Origin: Xylocopa sonorina
Taxonomy: Eukaryota; Arthropoda; Insecta; Hymenoptera; Apidae
Assembly: GCF_050948175.1 (NCBI RefSeq)
Contig: NC_135194.1
Location: 6,874,033 to 6,938,032, forward strand
Direction: 5' to 3'
Length of the DNA stretch: 64,000 nt
This document shows positions 1 to 12,916 of this stretch, one piece after another. The translations under genes were made by a program, and so were the position numbers. Numbering within the stretch: the stretch's first letter is position 1; each line of letters opens with the position of its first letter. The notes below the pieces were generated by a model that was not told where the DNA came from, did not search any database, and saw only the letters and a program-made list of their open reading frames with translations.

Positions 1-3000
1 ATTGAATAATTTATGAAAGCTGTTTCGCCTTACAAACACCTTTTAAGCAATTCTAGGTTTCGCCTTCAGCACGGCACTCCCGAGGGAAATGTTCGTTTTA
101 AGATAGGTGGTCTAAGTGCGATATTTGATCCTTTCGGGTTTTACTGACGGAATAAGTTATCAGGCTTGGACTCGGAACTACGAAATGCACTGCGTCTATC
201 AAAATGTGCAATTTATAAAATTTACAAGAACTATTCGCTGTGACAGTAACTTAATAATTATCTACGGGAAACAATAAGCTATATTTATTGATGTATTAAA
301 AAGTATAAAATTAATTTTCCCATATTCTCTACACTTTTACCAACAAAAAACTATTGATATCAAAATGCGGAGAAATAAGAAGATCGCTTTAAATGAGACA
401 CTTTGAACACTGATAGCGCTAACAAAAAAAAGAAAAAAAAATTATAGAGTGTTACATAATATAGTAAATTTGATTATCTCAGGTTTTCTAACTTCGCTAA
501 AATCATTTATTTTTTATAAGTATCTAAGACAAATATCAAGTAAGTATCCAGTTTGGTCAAATGTCAGCTTTATCTTGGTGCTGACCCAGTCCAAGACCAG
601 TACTTTCTAGGGCAGGCTCGTGTAATATCTGGGAATTATCTTCGATAATAAATTGAGTTTTAAAGACTATATTACGAGAGCAGATAAATATATTATCTTT
701 CATCGCACCGCGCGACGATAGCGACACGAGGAAGGATAATAACTAAGCCCCTAATGAAATTCTTGGAGGTCCCACATAAGGGAAAAGGTTATTTCTAGCT
801 TCAATAGGAGAAACTGTTACAATCTATAATGTTCCAGTTTAGAGATTTAAAACGGTAAGCAGAGTGTGGTGGTTTTCCAATACTCGTCACTAAATGAACG
901 ACACTTATTCGGTTGGCAAGAAAGTATTTTCGGTGTTTGCGCACAGGTAGCGTTGTGATACTTTCAAAAAAATTCTGCCAGTGTTATGATCTCTTCATTT
1001 TGCCATTTAATATCAGTCACATTTAGGTTTGGTTACAAGCAAGTTATGCGTAATTTTGATTGTAACTATTAATTTATACTTTGTATGTAGAAAATGGATT
1101 TTTTTTTACATTAAAAAACCGAAAATCCTTTGCGCCAACTCAATACGCGCCAATTCTATAAGTTCTCACTTTCACTTTTAGTTACTATACAAGAAAAATT
1201 TGGAACTGTCTCTACTATTCTTTTCTTCAAGGCACGAATAAATTAAATACTCTGATTAACTATCCACTTAGAAAGCGGGTTCCTTTCTCAAACTTCTCCC
1301 CATATAATTAATCATTAGCAGTGGCATAAAAGCTGTGAACAAGTAGATATACTTTCTTTGTAACAATAGGTTAGAAACACAAGTACAGAAACTACAAGTG
1401 AGTAAATCATCACCCTGTATATGTAGTGGTTAGCAACGAGGTACAATAGACCTTTTTCGCGACATGCATTGTTATTAAATAATATATAATAATTAAATAA
1501 CATATAATATATGTTAAATAAATAAGTTTTCAAGGCTGCTTCCTTCACTAAGATCCGTGATATTGTAACAAACCAATCCGTTTGTCCTAACCAAACACGA
1601 CACTCCCATCAGACGCTTCATGTTTGATGGAATTTAAACAAAACATTAGAATTCAATCAACCATCCAAGTATACACATCATACTCTAAAAACAAATTTCA
1701 AATCACCTAAGTATAGTTCGTGTTTGCACGCATAGTAGCATATTCTATTAAAGTTTATATAATACGTCTAACAGTGTTCTATCATTGCACCAATCTAAAT
1801 ATTCAAGCAACATTCTGTTATCGCTTGAAGCGCATAAGAATTTAACAATATTTCGCGAACACTCTACACATGCAGCTAGCACGAGTTATTAGATAACTCT
1901 TTAAACATATTAGTAGTAGACCTTAGTCGACTGCCTTAGCACATAAGGATTCCATAAATCGGGAATTTTTAAAGGAGTTTCGGTCTGTGATCAAATGGTT
2001 GCAACCTTGACAAGAGTGGAACCAGACGCAGCGAGAACTACATTACTACTACATCCCCAAATTTTTATCTGGCGAAGACAACTCCACCAAATGCACTAAA
2101 GGCTTAAGAAGAGGCGGTACAAAAAAAATAAACAAATTTGGATAAATGATAGAGAGAATTTTAGAAATAAAAAAAGCCTTCCTGCTTAATTTTCTGTTTG
2201 TTCTTTCACACTCGCGCACACATACCGAACAAAGACGCTCTTCGTGAGACTTTAACTGTAGTGCGTAAAACTGCGCTAAGGGAAATCAGTGATGTAATAG
2301 CCAGAGTTTCTCCCGTTGGATCTAGTTATTAAACGAAAAGTTGGAGGTATTTAAAAGGACTGGGGGAATTAACTGGATTTCGCAGACCCCCAGAAACAAA
2401 GTGAAACGAAACTAAAAGGAATATTGTAATTAAAACGATGCATACTTAGAGAAGAGGCGTTGAAGGAAATGAGAAAGCAAAGGTGATTGTGCCGGCATCA
2501 CGGCTGCCGAGTTCAACCCTCGAGCGATATTGCTGGTTTCCTATTTGAACGATTGTACTTTCTTCCCTCTCGCCAATTCTGATTAGCCAGTTTTAACTTC
2601 AAAAGCGTGCATATATACACAACGCCAAATGTAAATTTCGTAATATTAAATAGAACGTTACGCCAACAAAGCTGAAATTCTCGTTTGGTAAACTATGCTT
2701 AACCTTGAAACTCTCAGTCAGTTTCAGAAGCTATATATCGATCCAACATTCCGTTTAGAGTTAGGATTACTTAAATTGCTATTTACCATAATTATTTGTA
2801 GAGTATGACGTAACATTGATTGAAATTTAAAAGTCAATCAATTAAGGATGAATTGTGAATTGGAGAAATATGTAGAAAATATAGTGGGGAATATTTAAAT
2901 TAAGTAGTAACGATATTTTTGTAAATTCAGCAATATTAAATACTGTTTAACCAGTGAATGTACTTAATAAGGGCAATTAATTGGATGTTACTTAATACTG

Positions 3001-3900
3001 ATAAGGATATCGTACGTATAGTGACATTTTTTCATATCAAACCTCCTTTTTATATAAATCGACGTCGAGGATTTCATTAATTTATTTTTTGGTTCAATGA
3101 AAAAATGTCTATATTTGCGATTCTTTTCCAATACAGAATAACCTCCTATTAATTAAAAAATAAAGTCACACAAAAGAGATTTCATCTTTTTCTTACGACG
3201 TATTTCTATATAAACACAAAGTCACTTTCAACTTCACTTAAACAATTCGAGCATTGCTAGCAAAAGTAATTTAAAAAGACTGATTTGGAAATCAATTGAC
3301 GCTTCCGCTTTGTTTCAATTTTGTAGAATTATCTCTAGCGTGCAATAAAAACAATTAGTTCAGCGAGAAAAGATATGCGATTCAGTGACGCAAACCCAGC
3401 GATAAGTAAAGTGCACATCCGACACTGTATACCCTAGGAATTCCAGCCAGGATAAAATGCTGCGAAGGCACGGGCATCAATTTGTTCCTCTCGCGACAAA
3501 GCTGTTGGCGTCGGTGCTACAACATGTGTGCATTCTGGCTTTAAGCGGTTTTAAAACCGGTGCCTTCAGTCCAGCGAACGAATAACGTTTCGCAGGTTCA
3601 CAGAAATGCGAGGGCTACAATTCCATGCAATTGGCCCCTCAGAATTCGGCACGAACGGAAAAAGGACTTGTACAACAACTGAGAATATCGTAGCATAAAG
3701 TGTAACAAGGTGACCAGACGATTTTTATTAATTTTTCCCGCGTAACGTGGCATTCTTGAAAAGTCCTGAGTTTTGGATTGATTAAGCTTTTAGCTTATCC
3801 GGCCACATGTATAATCGCAAAAACATAAGTAGTCGAATATGAAACATTAAGTGATAGAAAAATCGATCGGTACTTATTAGAGCGACAGCCAATTTGATAA
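1..3900. other. AT-rich non-coding stretch, nothing recognised
   Basis: No open frame with recognisable similarity and no clear repeat boundaries were seen. Short open frames such as the 77-codon one at 1315-1548 (minus) are AT-rich and low in complexity, as expected by chance. A slightly GC-richer patch at about 3390-3660 has no coding signature I can defend. Confidence 0.6.
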
Positions 3901-4310
3901 CAAGGCCCCAGATAAAGGCTATTTTTGAGAAGAAAAATTTTAGCCGTACCATCTGTATAGCAGTCCTAGGTGATACGTGACTTTTTCACGTTTTCTAATT
4001 TTTTAATATGTTTAGTCATTTCTTAATTCTCAATAGCAATTACCCTGTCGTAAAAAGAGGTGTTCATCGAACTTCTGGTCGCCAAATGTTTGGGACCAGC
4101 AAGCGGTCGCCTGCATAACGGTGACCAAACAGTTGCCACCATCCTTAGAACCAAGAGCTTTGTCATTCCTTCTCTACAAATGTACCAGCAGTACTGGAAG
4201 GGATAACGAAGTGGCTTCTAGAGAAGTATTAGAATTTGAAAGAAACAAGTACAAAACCACTGTTGGAATCAGTCAAGTAGTAGACAGCTAGTTGAAACAA
4301 AGAGTTTTAA

Positions 4311-4855
4311 CCCTTTGCGCTCGACGACTTTTTTGGTCGGCGGCGCTGCAACTTGAGACAATTTCGCGTGTAAATGAATTTTTTTTTTTTAAAAAAAGAT
4401 AATTATCGGAGTTCAAGTTCTGTATAATTGTAATATTTTACAAAACACTTACCAAGGTATTCTGAAATGCCAGGATCTTGTGGGTCATCGCTGCTACTTC
4501 CGGATTCACTGTCTATTACATTAATTTTTCTATTTCTCACATCCGATACGTCATTACTGTTTACACTTGCTCGAAATTAAAAACGAGTGGTGGAAAATTT
4601 CGCGATACGTGTGCTTCCTACGACCGTCGAAACTGTACTAACGCTAGACATATCGTATTCAGGACTACAGTCGTAGAATTTTACGTCACAATGTCACTTT
4701 CCAACCGAAGACATAAACAGCCTAAGGGACCACATTCTCGAACCAATACTTCGCATCTATCAATTGAAGATAACGAAATTCAACATAAATACAGCCGCTC
4801 GAGTTGACACGCGAAACATCGTGGCGAGTGAGAATCGCCATTCGAGCGCAAAGGG
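4311..4855 (-). mobile_element. Non-autonomous piggyBac-like element 1 (545 bp)
   Basis: The ends are perfect 14-bp inverted repeats, CCCTTTGCGCTCGA at 4311-4324 and TCGAGCGCAAAGGG at 4842-4855. TTAA lies immediately outside both (4307-4310 and 4856-4859), the target duplication typical of piggyBac transposition. A subterminal word containing TTTCGCGTGT is also inverted at about 4366 and 4810. The host repeat is present without the insertion at 63195-63718, which confirms both boundaries. The interior is too short for a full transposase (usually around 550-600 residues). It keeps what looks like part of the acidic N-terminus on the minus strand, so it is probably a deletion derivative of an autonomous element. 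Confidence 0.92.
4453..4577 (-). pseudogene. Possible piggyBac transposase N-terminal exon fragment
   Basis: Reading down the minus strand from 4577, an open frame contains the acidic stretch DSESGSSSDDPQDPG. It ends at a textbook donor, CTTG|GTAAGTG, with the exon edge near 4453. Acidic, serine- and aspartate-rich N-termini are usual in piggyBac-like transposases, and the fragment lies inside an element with piggyBac-type ends, so the assignment is contextual. A stop codon lies just upstream (4578-4580) and no catalytic domain follows. It cannot make a working transposase. A chance acidic frame is the main alternative. Confidence 0.4.
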
Positions 4856-5261
4856 TTAATTAACAGCCAACCCATCGAGTTATTCAGTCCCACGAGTTGT
4901 GGGTGGTCCTTCGACTTAGGCACATTTAGGTGCAATATAAAAGAATTCAGTCAATGGCCGAATTCTTGGTCAGTACTACATTATAAACGCAAGCCTGGTA
5001 AAATATTTCCGTTCCTCATATAGAAAGGTTCCGTTTTATGTAATAATTACAGTACGGTTTCGAACATTTCTTTGTTAATAATTTCCAAATGAACAATAAT
5101 CGCCAGCTTAAACCTACCGAATGTTATTCAGGAAGGTGTTCTCGATAATATACGCCAAGGTCAAGAAAATTATGCGTGGAAGCTTTTCGAAAGTTCAGTC
5201 CTTTACAGTAACAATCCATTTCCAAGTGCACGAACGAAGTTAGGAAACGTCTTCAAATTGG

Positions 5262-5605
5262 CAACGAAGAACGACATCTGCAATTGTTGCGTAACAACAG
5301 ATCGGGCAACACGTTGCCTCCACGACGAAAGATATCGTGATGAGTCTTGGTTGGGACGCTGTGCACCAACCAGTACATTCATCGGACATTATACCTTTCG
5401 ATTACTACTTCTTTCAGCCGATACAACATGCCTGGTCTGATAAGTACTTCCAATTAGTGGATGAAACACAAAAATGATCTAACGACTTCGTCGTATCTGA
5501 ACAGCATTTTTACACAATGGCTTCATCAACTGAAGGGTGGTTTAGAATTATAGAAAGCAATGATGATTACTTTGAATCATCTGTTACTCTTTTCTTTTTT
5601 TAAAT
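5262..5605 (+). pseudogene. Mariner transposase C-terminal remnant (Mos1-like lineage)
   Basis: A plus-strand frame reads through GQHVASTTKDIVMSLGWDAV, then SSDIIPFDYYFF, then a tail ending WFRIIESNDDYFES. This follows the C-terminal third of mariner transposases of the Mos1/mauritiana type: the end of the block with the second catalytic Asp, the LGWxVLxHPxYSPDLAPSDYHLF block with the third Asp, and the tail ERWxKxxxSDGxYFE. The third catalytic Asp of the DD34D triad seems kept in the FDYYFF motif. In-frame stops are present, one where the QHDNA motif should be and one after VDETQK. Nothing upstream of about 5260 matches the DNA-binding domains, so it is truncated and dead. It lies just downstream of the dispersed repeat ending near 4970. 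Confidence 0.75.
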
Positions 5606-8600
5606 GTAATCTGCAATTTAGATTAATTGTTTGTATATTTAAGAAATGATAACGTACACTTTAGTATATTTGGTTTTAATAGAAAGTGTGTAGATATTAG
5701 GAAGACTAGAGAAAGTTGTAGATCATTTGTTTAGTGATTAAAAGTGTTGAAAGAATTAATCAATGATGGTTATATTATCAATCTTTTTGACTCAGATTTG
5801 TAGAATTTTTAAATATATTTTTGCTACCTATTTACTCCTATTTTCACATTTTAAATGTGTTATGTCAATTTATTAAATTGATGATACTATTTGACATTCT
5901 AATATGCAATTTGCGCAAGATTTTATTAGGAATTCCCTCTACTGTTCGGTCGAGATTTACCATTTTTTGTAGTACGCATTGCGACATTATTATAGAAAGT
6001 TGCATACTTCAATTAAAATTAAAAAGCTTATAAATAATGTTTAAAAAGTTTACAATATATCTATTAAATAACGCACATTAGAAACTTTTTACACAAATGA
6101 TTTGAAAGTCCATTTATTGAAAAGTATAAATATTACTAAAATTAAATTAGGTAAAATCATGCCATATTTGTTTAAACTGAAAATATAAATCAATTAATCA
6201 ATGGTGTTCAGTATAGAATACGTATAATGGCTCCATTTTATAGAAATTCAAAGGTATATTTGTAAAAGCATTGAAAGGGTATAGCTGAATAAGAGGGTTC
6301 GAGGTGCCCTTAGATCACAAAGTAGACTTGCAATAAATCATGCGATATGGCATCAAAAGAAAATATGGTATTGTACATCAAATTTCAACCCCGCAGCTTG
6401 ATCAAAGAGCAGTTACAGAGGAAATACACATTATCGGTTTTTGCTCTATTTTATCTCTCGTATCCGATATCTGGGATACAATCTCACGTTCAAAGATATT
6501 GTCAGATTTTTCATTAGAAATTTTAACTATAAAAAATGAGAAACTTGAAACAATTCTAAAAACTATGAATCTCTTATTAAAGTTTAAACATTTATGTTTT
6601 TGTAACCAGTACACGTTTACAAAGCTAACAACTCTGTACTCTTCAGATTTTTAAGTAAAATTCATTACAGATATACATATATATATAAAAATTAGAAAAC
6701 TAATTTTTCGAAAGTGGATCGCGTGACAAAGTAATTCTTTGTATTGCCCAGATTTTGTTGACGAAGTAAGTAAGCGATTAAGTATTAAAAACTTTAACCC
6801 AATACTACGATTGTACTTCGATTACTAGAACAGAATTTTTGTTAAAAAATGTTTTCGTTTTCCTTTAATATCGGTATTTAGAAAATATATCATGTCAAGT
6901 GATCCCTTTTCATCCAAGAGCAGCGTTTTTCATCAGAACTGCTTTCCCATCAATGGATTCAAATAGATGAAGTTCCACGGTATATTCGCCATAACCTGAA
7001 AATATGTATGTACTATACTCTAAAGAGCGCGGTTGACGTGACGGCGGAATCTCTACGAACTTTTTGAACGCCAATTCAAGTGCTATTTTATAACCTATTT
7101 TATTCTCTTATACATTCTTTTTTTTTTATTTTTAACTGTATAGCAATAAATAGTAGTATCATTAAAATATTTTAATGAATATTACAATTTTTAGAACACG
7201 CGTGGAAGTAATTTTTAGACACATTTTTAAGTCTCAGTTACAGCAAAAATAATGAATGGCGTGTTGAATATTGGAAAAAGAAAAGGGTCTTCTTTTCAAA
7301 TTTGAGATTAGGGATAAATGGGCGAAGCTAGGCACACAACGTTTTCTTTTTGATACCTTATCGAATGGTTCATCGCGAGTCTAATTTGGTCTAAGAGCAC
7401 TTTTGACCCGTTTACCCACCTATACCCTTTAAACAGTATTCAACAGCTGGCAGTGGGTCAGCGGATACAACGATAGCGTCGTAAGCGATATAAACCTGAA
7501 TTTAAGTTCCGATGTTCGTTGAAACATTCCTCCACTTCCTCTCTCGATATTTTATTCGATACAACAACGTGCAATTTTCAATTTTTAACATCGATTCAGT
7601 GTTTCCATTTTCACTGAAATATTTAAAGAGCAATAAAGCCATATTCTTCCGTTCGCCGTTAACCACCTGCTGTGATATTTATAGCAGCGATTCATTATTC
7701 TCGGTTTTGATAAAACGTAATACCGGTGAGATAAATGTTCTTTAAACTAATGAGATGGGTTTTCGCTGATGATACAGAGAAAAAAATAAATGCAACTATA
7801 ATTTAATAGCTTTTATCAGATGCGAACGCTGCACGAGATTGTCGCATTTTGTTGCTTCTGTATTTTTGTTCCATCCACTCTGCTATGCAGTATTAATGAA
7901 TTTAATATATATGTTGATAGTATTTATACATACATTGCAAATTTACATTATGTTCATTAAGGTAAATCTGAACAATCTTGTGCAAAAAGAAATCGAAGAA
8001 AAGGAATAAATATTTTTTTTATCGAGTTTTAAAGACCAAGTTAGCAATGCAATCGACAAAAAGATATCCTACGTTAAAAAGGAGGTAGTAAATGCAGAGT
8101 GGCATTTCATCGTATTAAACTTCATTTCTAGATAAAGTGATGTTGAAGATTCGATTCATTTATAAGCTTCAATGGATCCTTTTAATCGGTTTAAGGGAAC
8201 TTTTTTCGGAAATGAAACCCAGTGTGAAAAAATATCTATATTTTTGATATGTTTTTAACGTGGAATAGCTTTCTATCGATTGTATCATTGATATTATATT
8301 TTTTTAAAAACGGAGCCTCGAACGAAAAAATTTTATTCCATCCTTTTCTTATTTATTTATTTACGTAGAATCACTGGCTGCACGGTTGTAACAAATTACA
8401 TTTCAAATTTTATTTGTGCAAGTTTCGTATTCTTTTTTCAAATGTACGTACAACTCTAACGATGTAACTTTTATATATCAAATAAAATATTAGAGAACAC
8501 AAACTGACCATTGTAAAATATAGATTGTTTGAATGGGAAAATATTATTTTCAAAGTATCATATTAAAAGACGTAAATAATTATTGATAACAATTTGCCAT

Positions 8601-8640
8601 GACATTCACGACTCGTTACATTAATCAATAAAACATTAAT
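5606..8640. other. AT-rich non-coding stretch
   Basis: No recognisable gene. The 104-codon open frame at 6340-6654 (plus) overlaps an opposite-strand frame, has AT-driven composition and matches no family I know. Short AT microsatellites occur, for example around 6670. Confidence 0.55.
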
Positions 8641-8648
8641 TGTAATAC

Positions 8649-8860
8649 ATTTTATTCCTGTTACGCCGTGGTGGCCATTACCGTTGAAACATTGCATTGC
8701 TCAAAATTTGTTGCTCCTTCCCTAAATCACGATAATAGTAATTAAGGTCGACAGATTTCTCTCTTTTCATTCGTAAATAACGCGCTTTGTCATTGTAACC
8801 ACCATTGCATTGCAATGTTTCGGTTTGTAATGGCCATCAGGGTAAAACGGGAACAAAATT
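8649..8860. repeat. Short inverted-repeat element (MITE-like, ~210 bp)
   Basis: The left arm (8649-8700) contains GTGGCCATTACCGTTGAAAC followed by ATTGCATTGC. The right arm (8808-8860), read in reverse complement, contains GATGGCCATTACAAACCGAA followed by ACATTGCAATG. The arms extend outward to ATTTTATTCC and GGAACAAAAT, so the arms match imperfectly over about 50 bp across a short loop. This fits a small MITE or a long imperfect hairpin. I cannot assign a superfamily because the target duplication is unclear in AT-rich flanks. Confidence 0.65.
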
Positions 8861-8869
8861 TATTAGACG

Positions 8870-10270
8870 TTGAACGAATTGCAATGAATATACCAAATTG
8901 ATAAATAAACAAATGCGAATTGCACGCCATAAAAGTTGTCAGAAATATTATTACTTATTTCAATAAAATAATCTATAATAAAATTATGGGGATGCGATAA
9001 AGCTACAGTAAGCTGCTTTGTACAAAATAATTCAAGCTTTAAATTGGATACTGAGATTGGTATTATTAATAATAATTTTCGAGGAAATTTATCTAGAATG
9101 TAATGTCGAAGTGAAGGATGGTTTAAACACATCACAAAATTAAAACGATCAATTTAATATAAACGAGGTAATTCAACGGAGGGTTAAAAATTCTGCAAAT
9201 ATTTACTGTAACTGAAAATTAAATACAATCACGACATATAAATGAAGTTTCCTCAAATATTATACTCTCACTATCATTAGCTAATTTCTCTGTATTTGCA
9301 ATTTTTAAACGTGCGTCCTATCATATTGTCTGACTGAATTCTACATTAATAATTAAATTTTTCTAAATAAAATTAAATCCATTATACGTCAATATTTCAT
9401 TATATTTCATTTATATGGGTATATCAAAAAATTTAATTTGCATTATTTAGTAAATGTAAATTTTAATTCATTCTTATACAGCGTTCTATTTTTTTGTTAT
9501 TAATAATGACAATTACAGTAAATTAAATTTCACTTAACTGAAGAATATACGTGTAACATTAATACGAGTTTTCGTTACTGAGAATATTTTTAAACTGTTT
9601 AAAATGAAAACGATGTAGCGAGTGGAACCATGCCGACCTATAAATTCTACCCCTTTTATTAAAAAAGTATGTAAAATGAATTATCCATTTAAGTATTAAC
9701 AAAAAAGTATTAACAAAACTATACTGAATGCTGCCATCGACGGGTTTACATGTCATCGAAAAGCGAAACAGAAATCATTGCTAAAACGAATACGTCAGAG
9801 AAATAAATTTAATCGATTCAGTGGACCAACACTTCCGTCGCTCCAACTTCCATATACACCCTAATGAAAATCGTGACCGTTCACGTTCATAAAATACTAC
9901 CACTTACGGTTTTCCCGGTTATTAACGTCACTATTTAATTTCGTATAATTATTTCGCTCACCAATTCGATAAAAAACAAATGAATATTCGAACAGAAAGA
10001 ATAATGAAAAAATCATATGTGTGTGTAAACAAGTACACGCGTAAACAGATAGCCCATAAATGGAGAACGATATAAGGTAAAGATGAAAGAAAACAGTTTA
10101 ATCCGAGCACGATATGAAGATCGTCACGTGTACGTATGTATATCGGATAAGAAGGGCTAATTACTTTTCGTAACATAAGGCTATTATCGGTGTGTACATG
10201 TGGAGACGTGTGTACGTCTACGCTATATGTCACGAGAGAACTAGTGGCAGCAGGTTCCCCGGCCTGCCTG
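8870..10270. other. AT-rich non-coding stretch
   Basis: No gene or boundary-defined repeat seen. Open frames at 8863-9135 and 9958-10233 (both minus) have no recognisable domains. Confidence 0.5.
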
Positions 10271-10275
10271 GGTAA

Positions 10276-10764
10276 AGCTGGGTCACGGTTCTATCGATCT
10301 TCGCCCACCTGGAGACCTCTCTCTACGTCGCCTCGTACTCGATGGTTTACAGGATGAACGTTGGACTTAAAAGAAGGATGGTCGAGTACAGGCAGAGATG
10401 GCAGTATTGTGAACGGGGAAACGGGGTTGGGCGGAACAGAGGGGATTACGTACCGGATAGATTATGCGTATTATATCTACAGGGGGCGCGCTACATACTT
10501 ATGCACGGCGACCGTCCTTCACAAAAGTTACAGGGAAAAAGACCGGCTAACAATGAGCGTTTCTCTGGCAAGACGATGAGAATGACGCGAGCACAATACC
10601 AAGAAACGAAACAAAACGGGACGACAAACCTTATGTATAGGTTACTATCTAACCGGGGGGGTAATCCGTCGGACTTATCCTTAACCTATACAATAGCCTC
10701 CGTACACTTACGTACGCTTTATACCCTAACCTCAAAACTTTATGTAGATATTTACCTGAAATGA
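10276..10764 (+). other. GC-richer 163-codon open frame, possible exon or unclassified repeat
   Basis: A stop-free frame begins after TAA at 10273-10275 and ends at TGA 10762-10764. The first ATG is at 10342, giving 140 residues that are rich in Arg, Gly and Asn (for example RQRWQYCERGNGVGRNRG). The patch is clearly more GC-rich than the DNA on either side, which is why the frame stays open; stop codons are rarer there. I recognise no domain, signal peptide or membrane segment. A donor-like G|GTAAAG sits just before it at about 10270. It may be a non-coding RNA exon, a diverged repeat or a CpG-rich regulatory patch. It also contains the CTCF-like word at 10476-10492. Confidence 0.3.
10476..10492 (+). 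promoter_or_regulatory. CTCF-like site
   Basis: TCTACAGGGGGCGCGCT contains the AGGGGGCGC core typical of CTCF motifs. It lies inside the GC-richer patch at 10276-10764. This is sequence match only. Confidence 0.35.
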
Positions 10765-10769
10765 ATGCA

Positions 10770-12900
10770 GTCTATTTAACAATATTTATTCGAAGTTAAT
10801 TTACTACATATTTTTGATGCATGGCTATTGGTAGGCAGGTTTTGAAAGAGAACTTGAAGCTTATTTCATGAAATCGAGTAGAGAAGAGATGTGGCCTCTA
10901 ATGATAAATTTGTTTCTGGATTTTTACATTTATTTCACATTATTAGTTGTATACGCATATACATAGGGAAACAACTTACATTATGTGCAACTCGGTTATT
11001 ATTAAGAATGAGCGTAAATAACCTAACTACAAAAATAAATGTTTTTTGTCCCCTAGAAAAAGAAGTACTCCCTGTAAGTTATGTTCATAGAATCGATATT
11101 TATAAACAAGACCGCTTAATATTTGATATTTCTCAATGAAAACTTCATGTTTCCGTTAAAATAGCAAAAGCAAATGTTGCAGTTTCGTAGGAACATGGTA
11201 TCAAAAGATTTCTATAAAGTATAGAGTATTGGTTGTTACAAAAGATTGCTTGCAAAATACGACACTTTGAAAAATCGATCGATGAACTGAGACGAAACAG
11301 CGTTTTGCATTGTGCTTTGTTTCTTGTGTTATAACTTAGAAATTGCTTGACACAGCTGGCTGTACTACCAACAATGGGTAAAGAAACACCTCAACAACTT
11401 TGCCAGAAACTTAATGGACCCCTATGAAGAACGTGTACGACTAATGAGCAAATCGCTACCTACACCCACAACTCAAGCTTGATGACTAACGATTAGTTCG
11501 AAAAGTATAATTAATTTGAAAAATGTAATAAATAGTATACTTATACATACCTACAGTATAAATATATCTACGTATACTTTAGAAAATAACGAGTTAAGGT
11601 TAACATAACTAGAAATGGTACAGTTTGTGATGTTTTACGATACATCCGCAGATATTTATGGACAATATATATGTAGAACTCGTAAGATTTCATTGTAGTA
11701 AGTATGATATATTTACTTTGATTCTGTAATGTATAAAAAATCAAACCTATTAACTCTGACGCTGCCAACTTACCAGCGCCCAACGTTACTTTTGAAGGTA
11801 TAAACTGAACAACTCTTATCCAATGTAAACAATAAATCAAACTCGTTTGCATCAGAAACGAGCGTAGATATTTTACGTATTATATACTACAATTTAAAAT
11901 GAAACATAATTATTTTAGTCATAAGTAAAGGCAACGATATATCATAAGATCAGCTGTATTTACGGTTACTTCGGAAGAATTTATGAATAAAGCTTTATAA
12001 TGAAATATTTATAATAAATTGGAACTTGTGTTTCGCAGTTATATAGCATATTAATAAAATAGTAAATAATATTTTTCAGAAACAAAAACTACGTAGAATG
12101 GGTATCAACTCTAATTACATGACGCGTCCAACTGTTACTGTTAATCGCTTCAGAATTGCTATAGAAATTCATAATGAGATGTCGGTGTATTTGAAGCGAA
12201 GAATAGTTGAATAGAAGAATAGTTAGAGTTTTTTCAACTCTTTGCTATTAAGGACGAATAAGGTTGCTACAACGAAAGCAGTCAAGAAAAATTAAAATTA
12301 TAATAAGAAATCATTTTCCATTCATACATACAATACCAAAAAACTGTAACCTTTTATAATCTTTTATAAACCTTTTTATAATTGTATTCCATGGACAGTT
12401 TGTATACAGTGGTGTAGTAGATACGCTCTAGAAAATGCTTAATGTGTACAAAAAATGATAAACGAAATAAACTGCTGTATCACTGTAAGGTTATTAATGT
12501 AACTTTATCTGTGAGTTCCTGTTTCGAAATGTATCAGCATAAAGTTGAAGTGATAAAAATTGACTGCGAAAAGTATCATTACGTTGACATTATTACAGAA
12601 TTACTGTTCAATATTACATTTACGAATATTAATTTTAATGTCCAATTAAATGTAGAAATAATCAACAAAATAAACTACTAATGTATTGGTTTAAGTAACA
12701 ACTTTCTATTAAAAAAAAAGAAAAGAAACATTAGGAAAGCAAATCTCTAAGGTGTAAGAAACAAATTCGAAACGCCGTACTCAGTTTACGTGTGAATTGT
12801 ACACTTGTGGCGTGGTGTCCGGTTCAACAGGAGCAATCTAGAGGTCAGACTCGTAGTAGCGAAAATGTCAAACAAGGTTAACTTTGTAGGAAAGAAAACC
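10770..12900. other. AT-rich non-coding stretch
   Basis: No recognised gene. A slightly protein-like stretch at about 11340-11490 (plus) could be a decayed element fragment but matches nothing I can name. Confidence 0.5.
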
Positions 12901-12916
12901 TATACTGTCTGAAAGG

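Larger units (their letters stand above)
3903..4970 (+). repeat. Dispersed ~0.5 kb repeat, copy 1, interrupted by a piggyBac-like element
   Basis: With the 4311-4859 insertion removed, this segment matches the reverse complement of 63195-63718 from end to end. Shared landmarks are GGCCCCAGATAAAGGC at the left, the GTGTTCATCGAACTTCTGG block at about 4062, the AAGTATTAGAATTTGAAAG block at about 4226, and GCAATATAAAAGAATTCAG at the right. The homology stops abruptly at both ends, so this is a discrete element rather than a local duplication. I recognise no protein in it. It could be a solo LTR or a non-autonomous DNA element; no convincing terminal inverted repeats were seen. Confidence 0.85.

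Noticed and set aside
3651..3663. GAATTCGGCACGA, identical to part of a common cDNA-library adaptor
   Set aside because: Only 13 bp, without the expected G after it or a poly(A)/vector context; most likely a chance match in genomic sequence.
4478..4807. 109-codon plus-strand open frame inside the piggyBac-like element
   Set aside because: It runs antisense to the acidic N-terminal frame and matches no transposase domain; probably a shadow.
6340..6654. 104-codon plus-strand open frame
   Set aside because: AT-rich, overlaps an opposite-strand frame, no recognisable domain or splice context.
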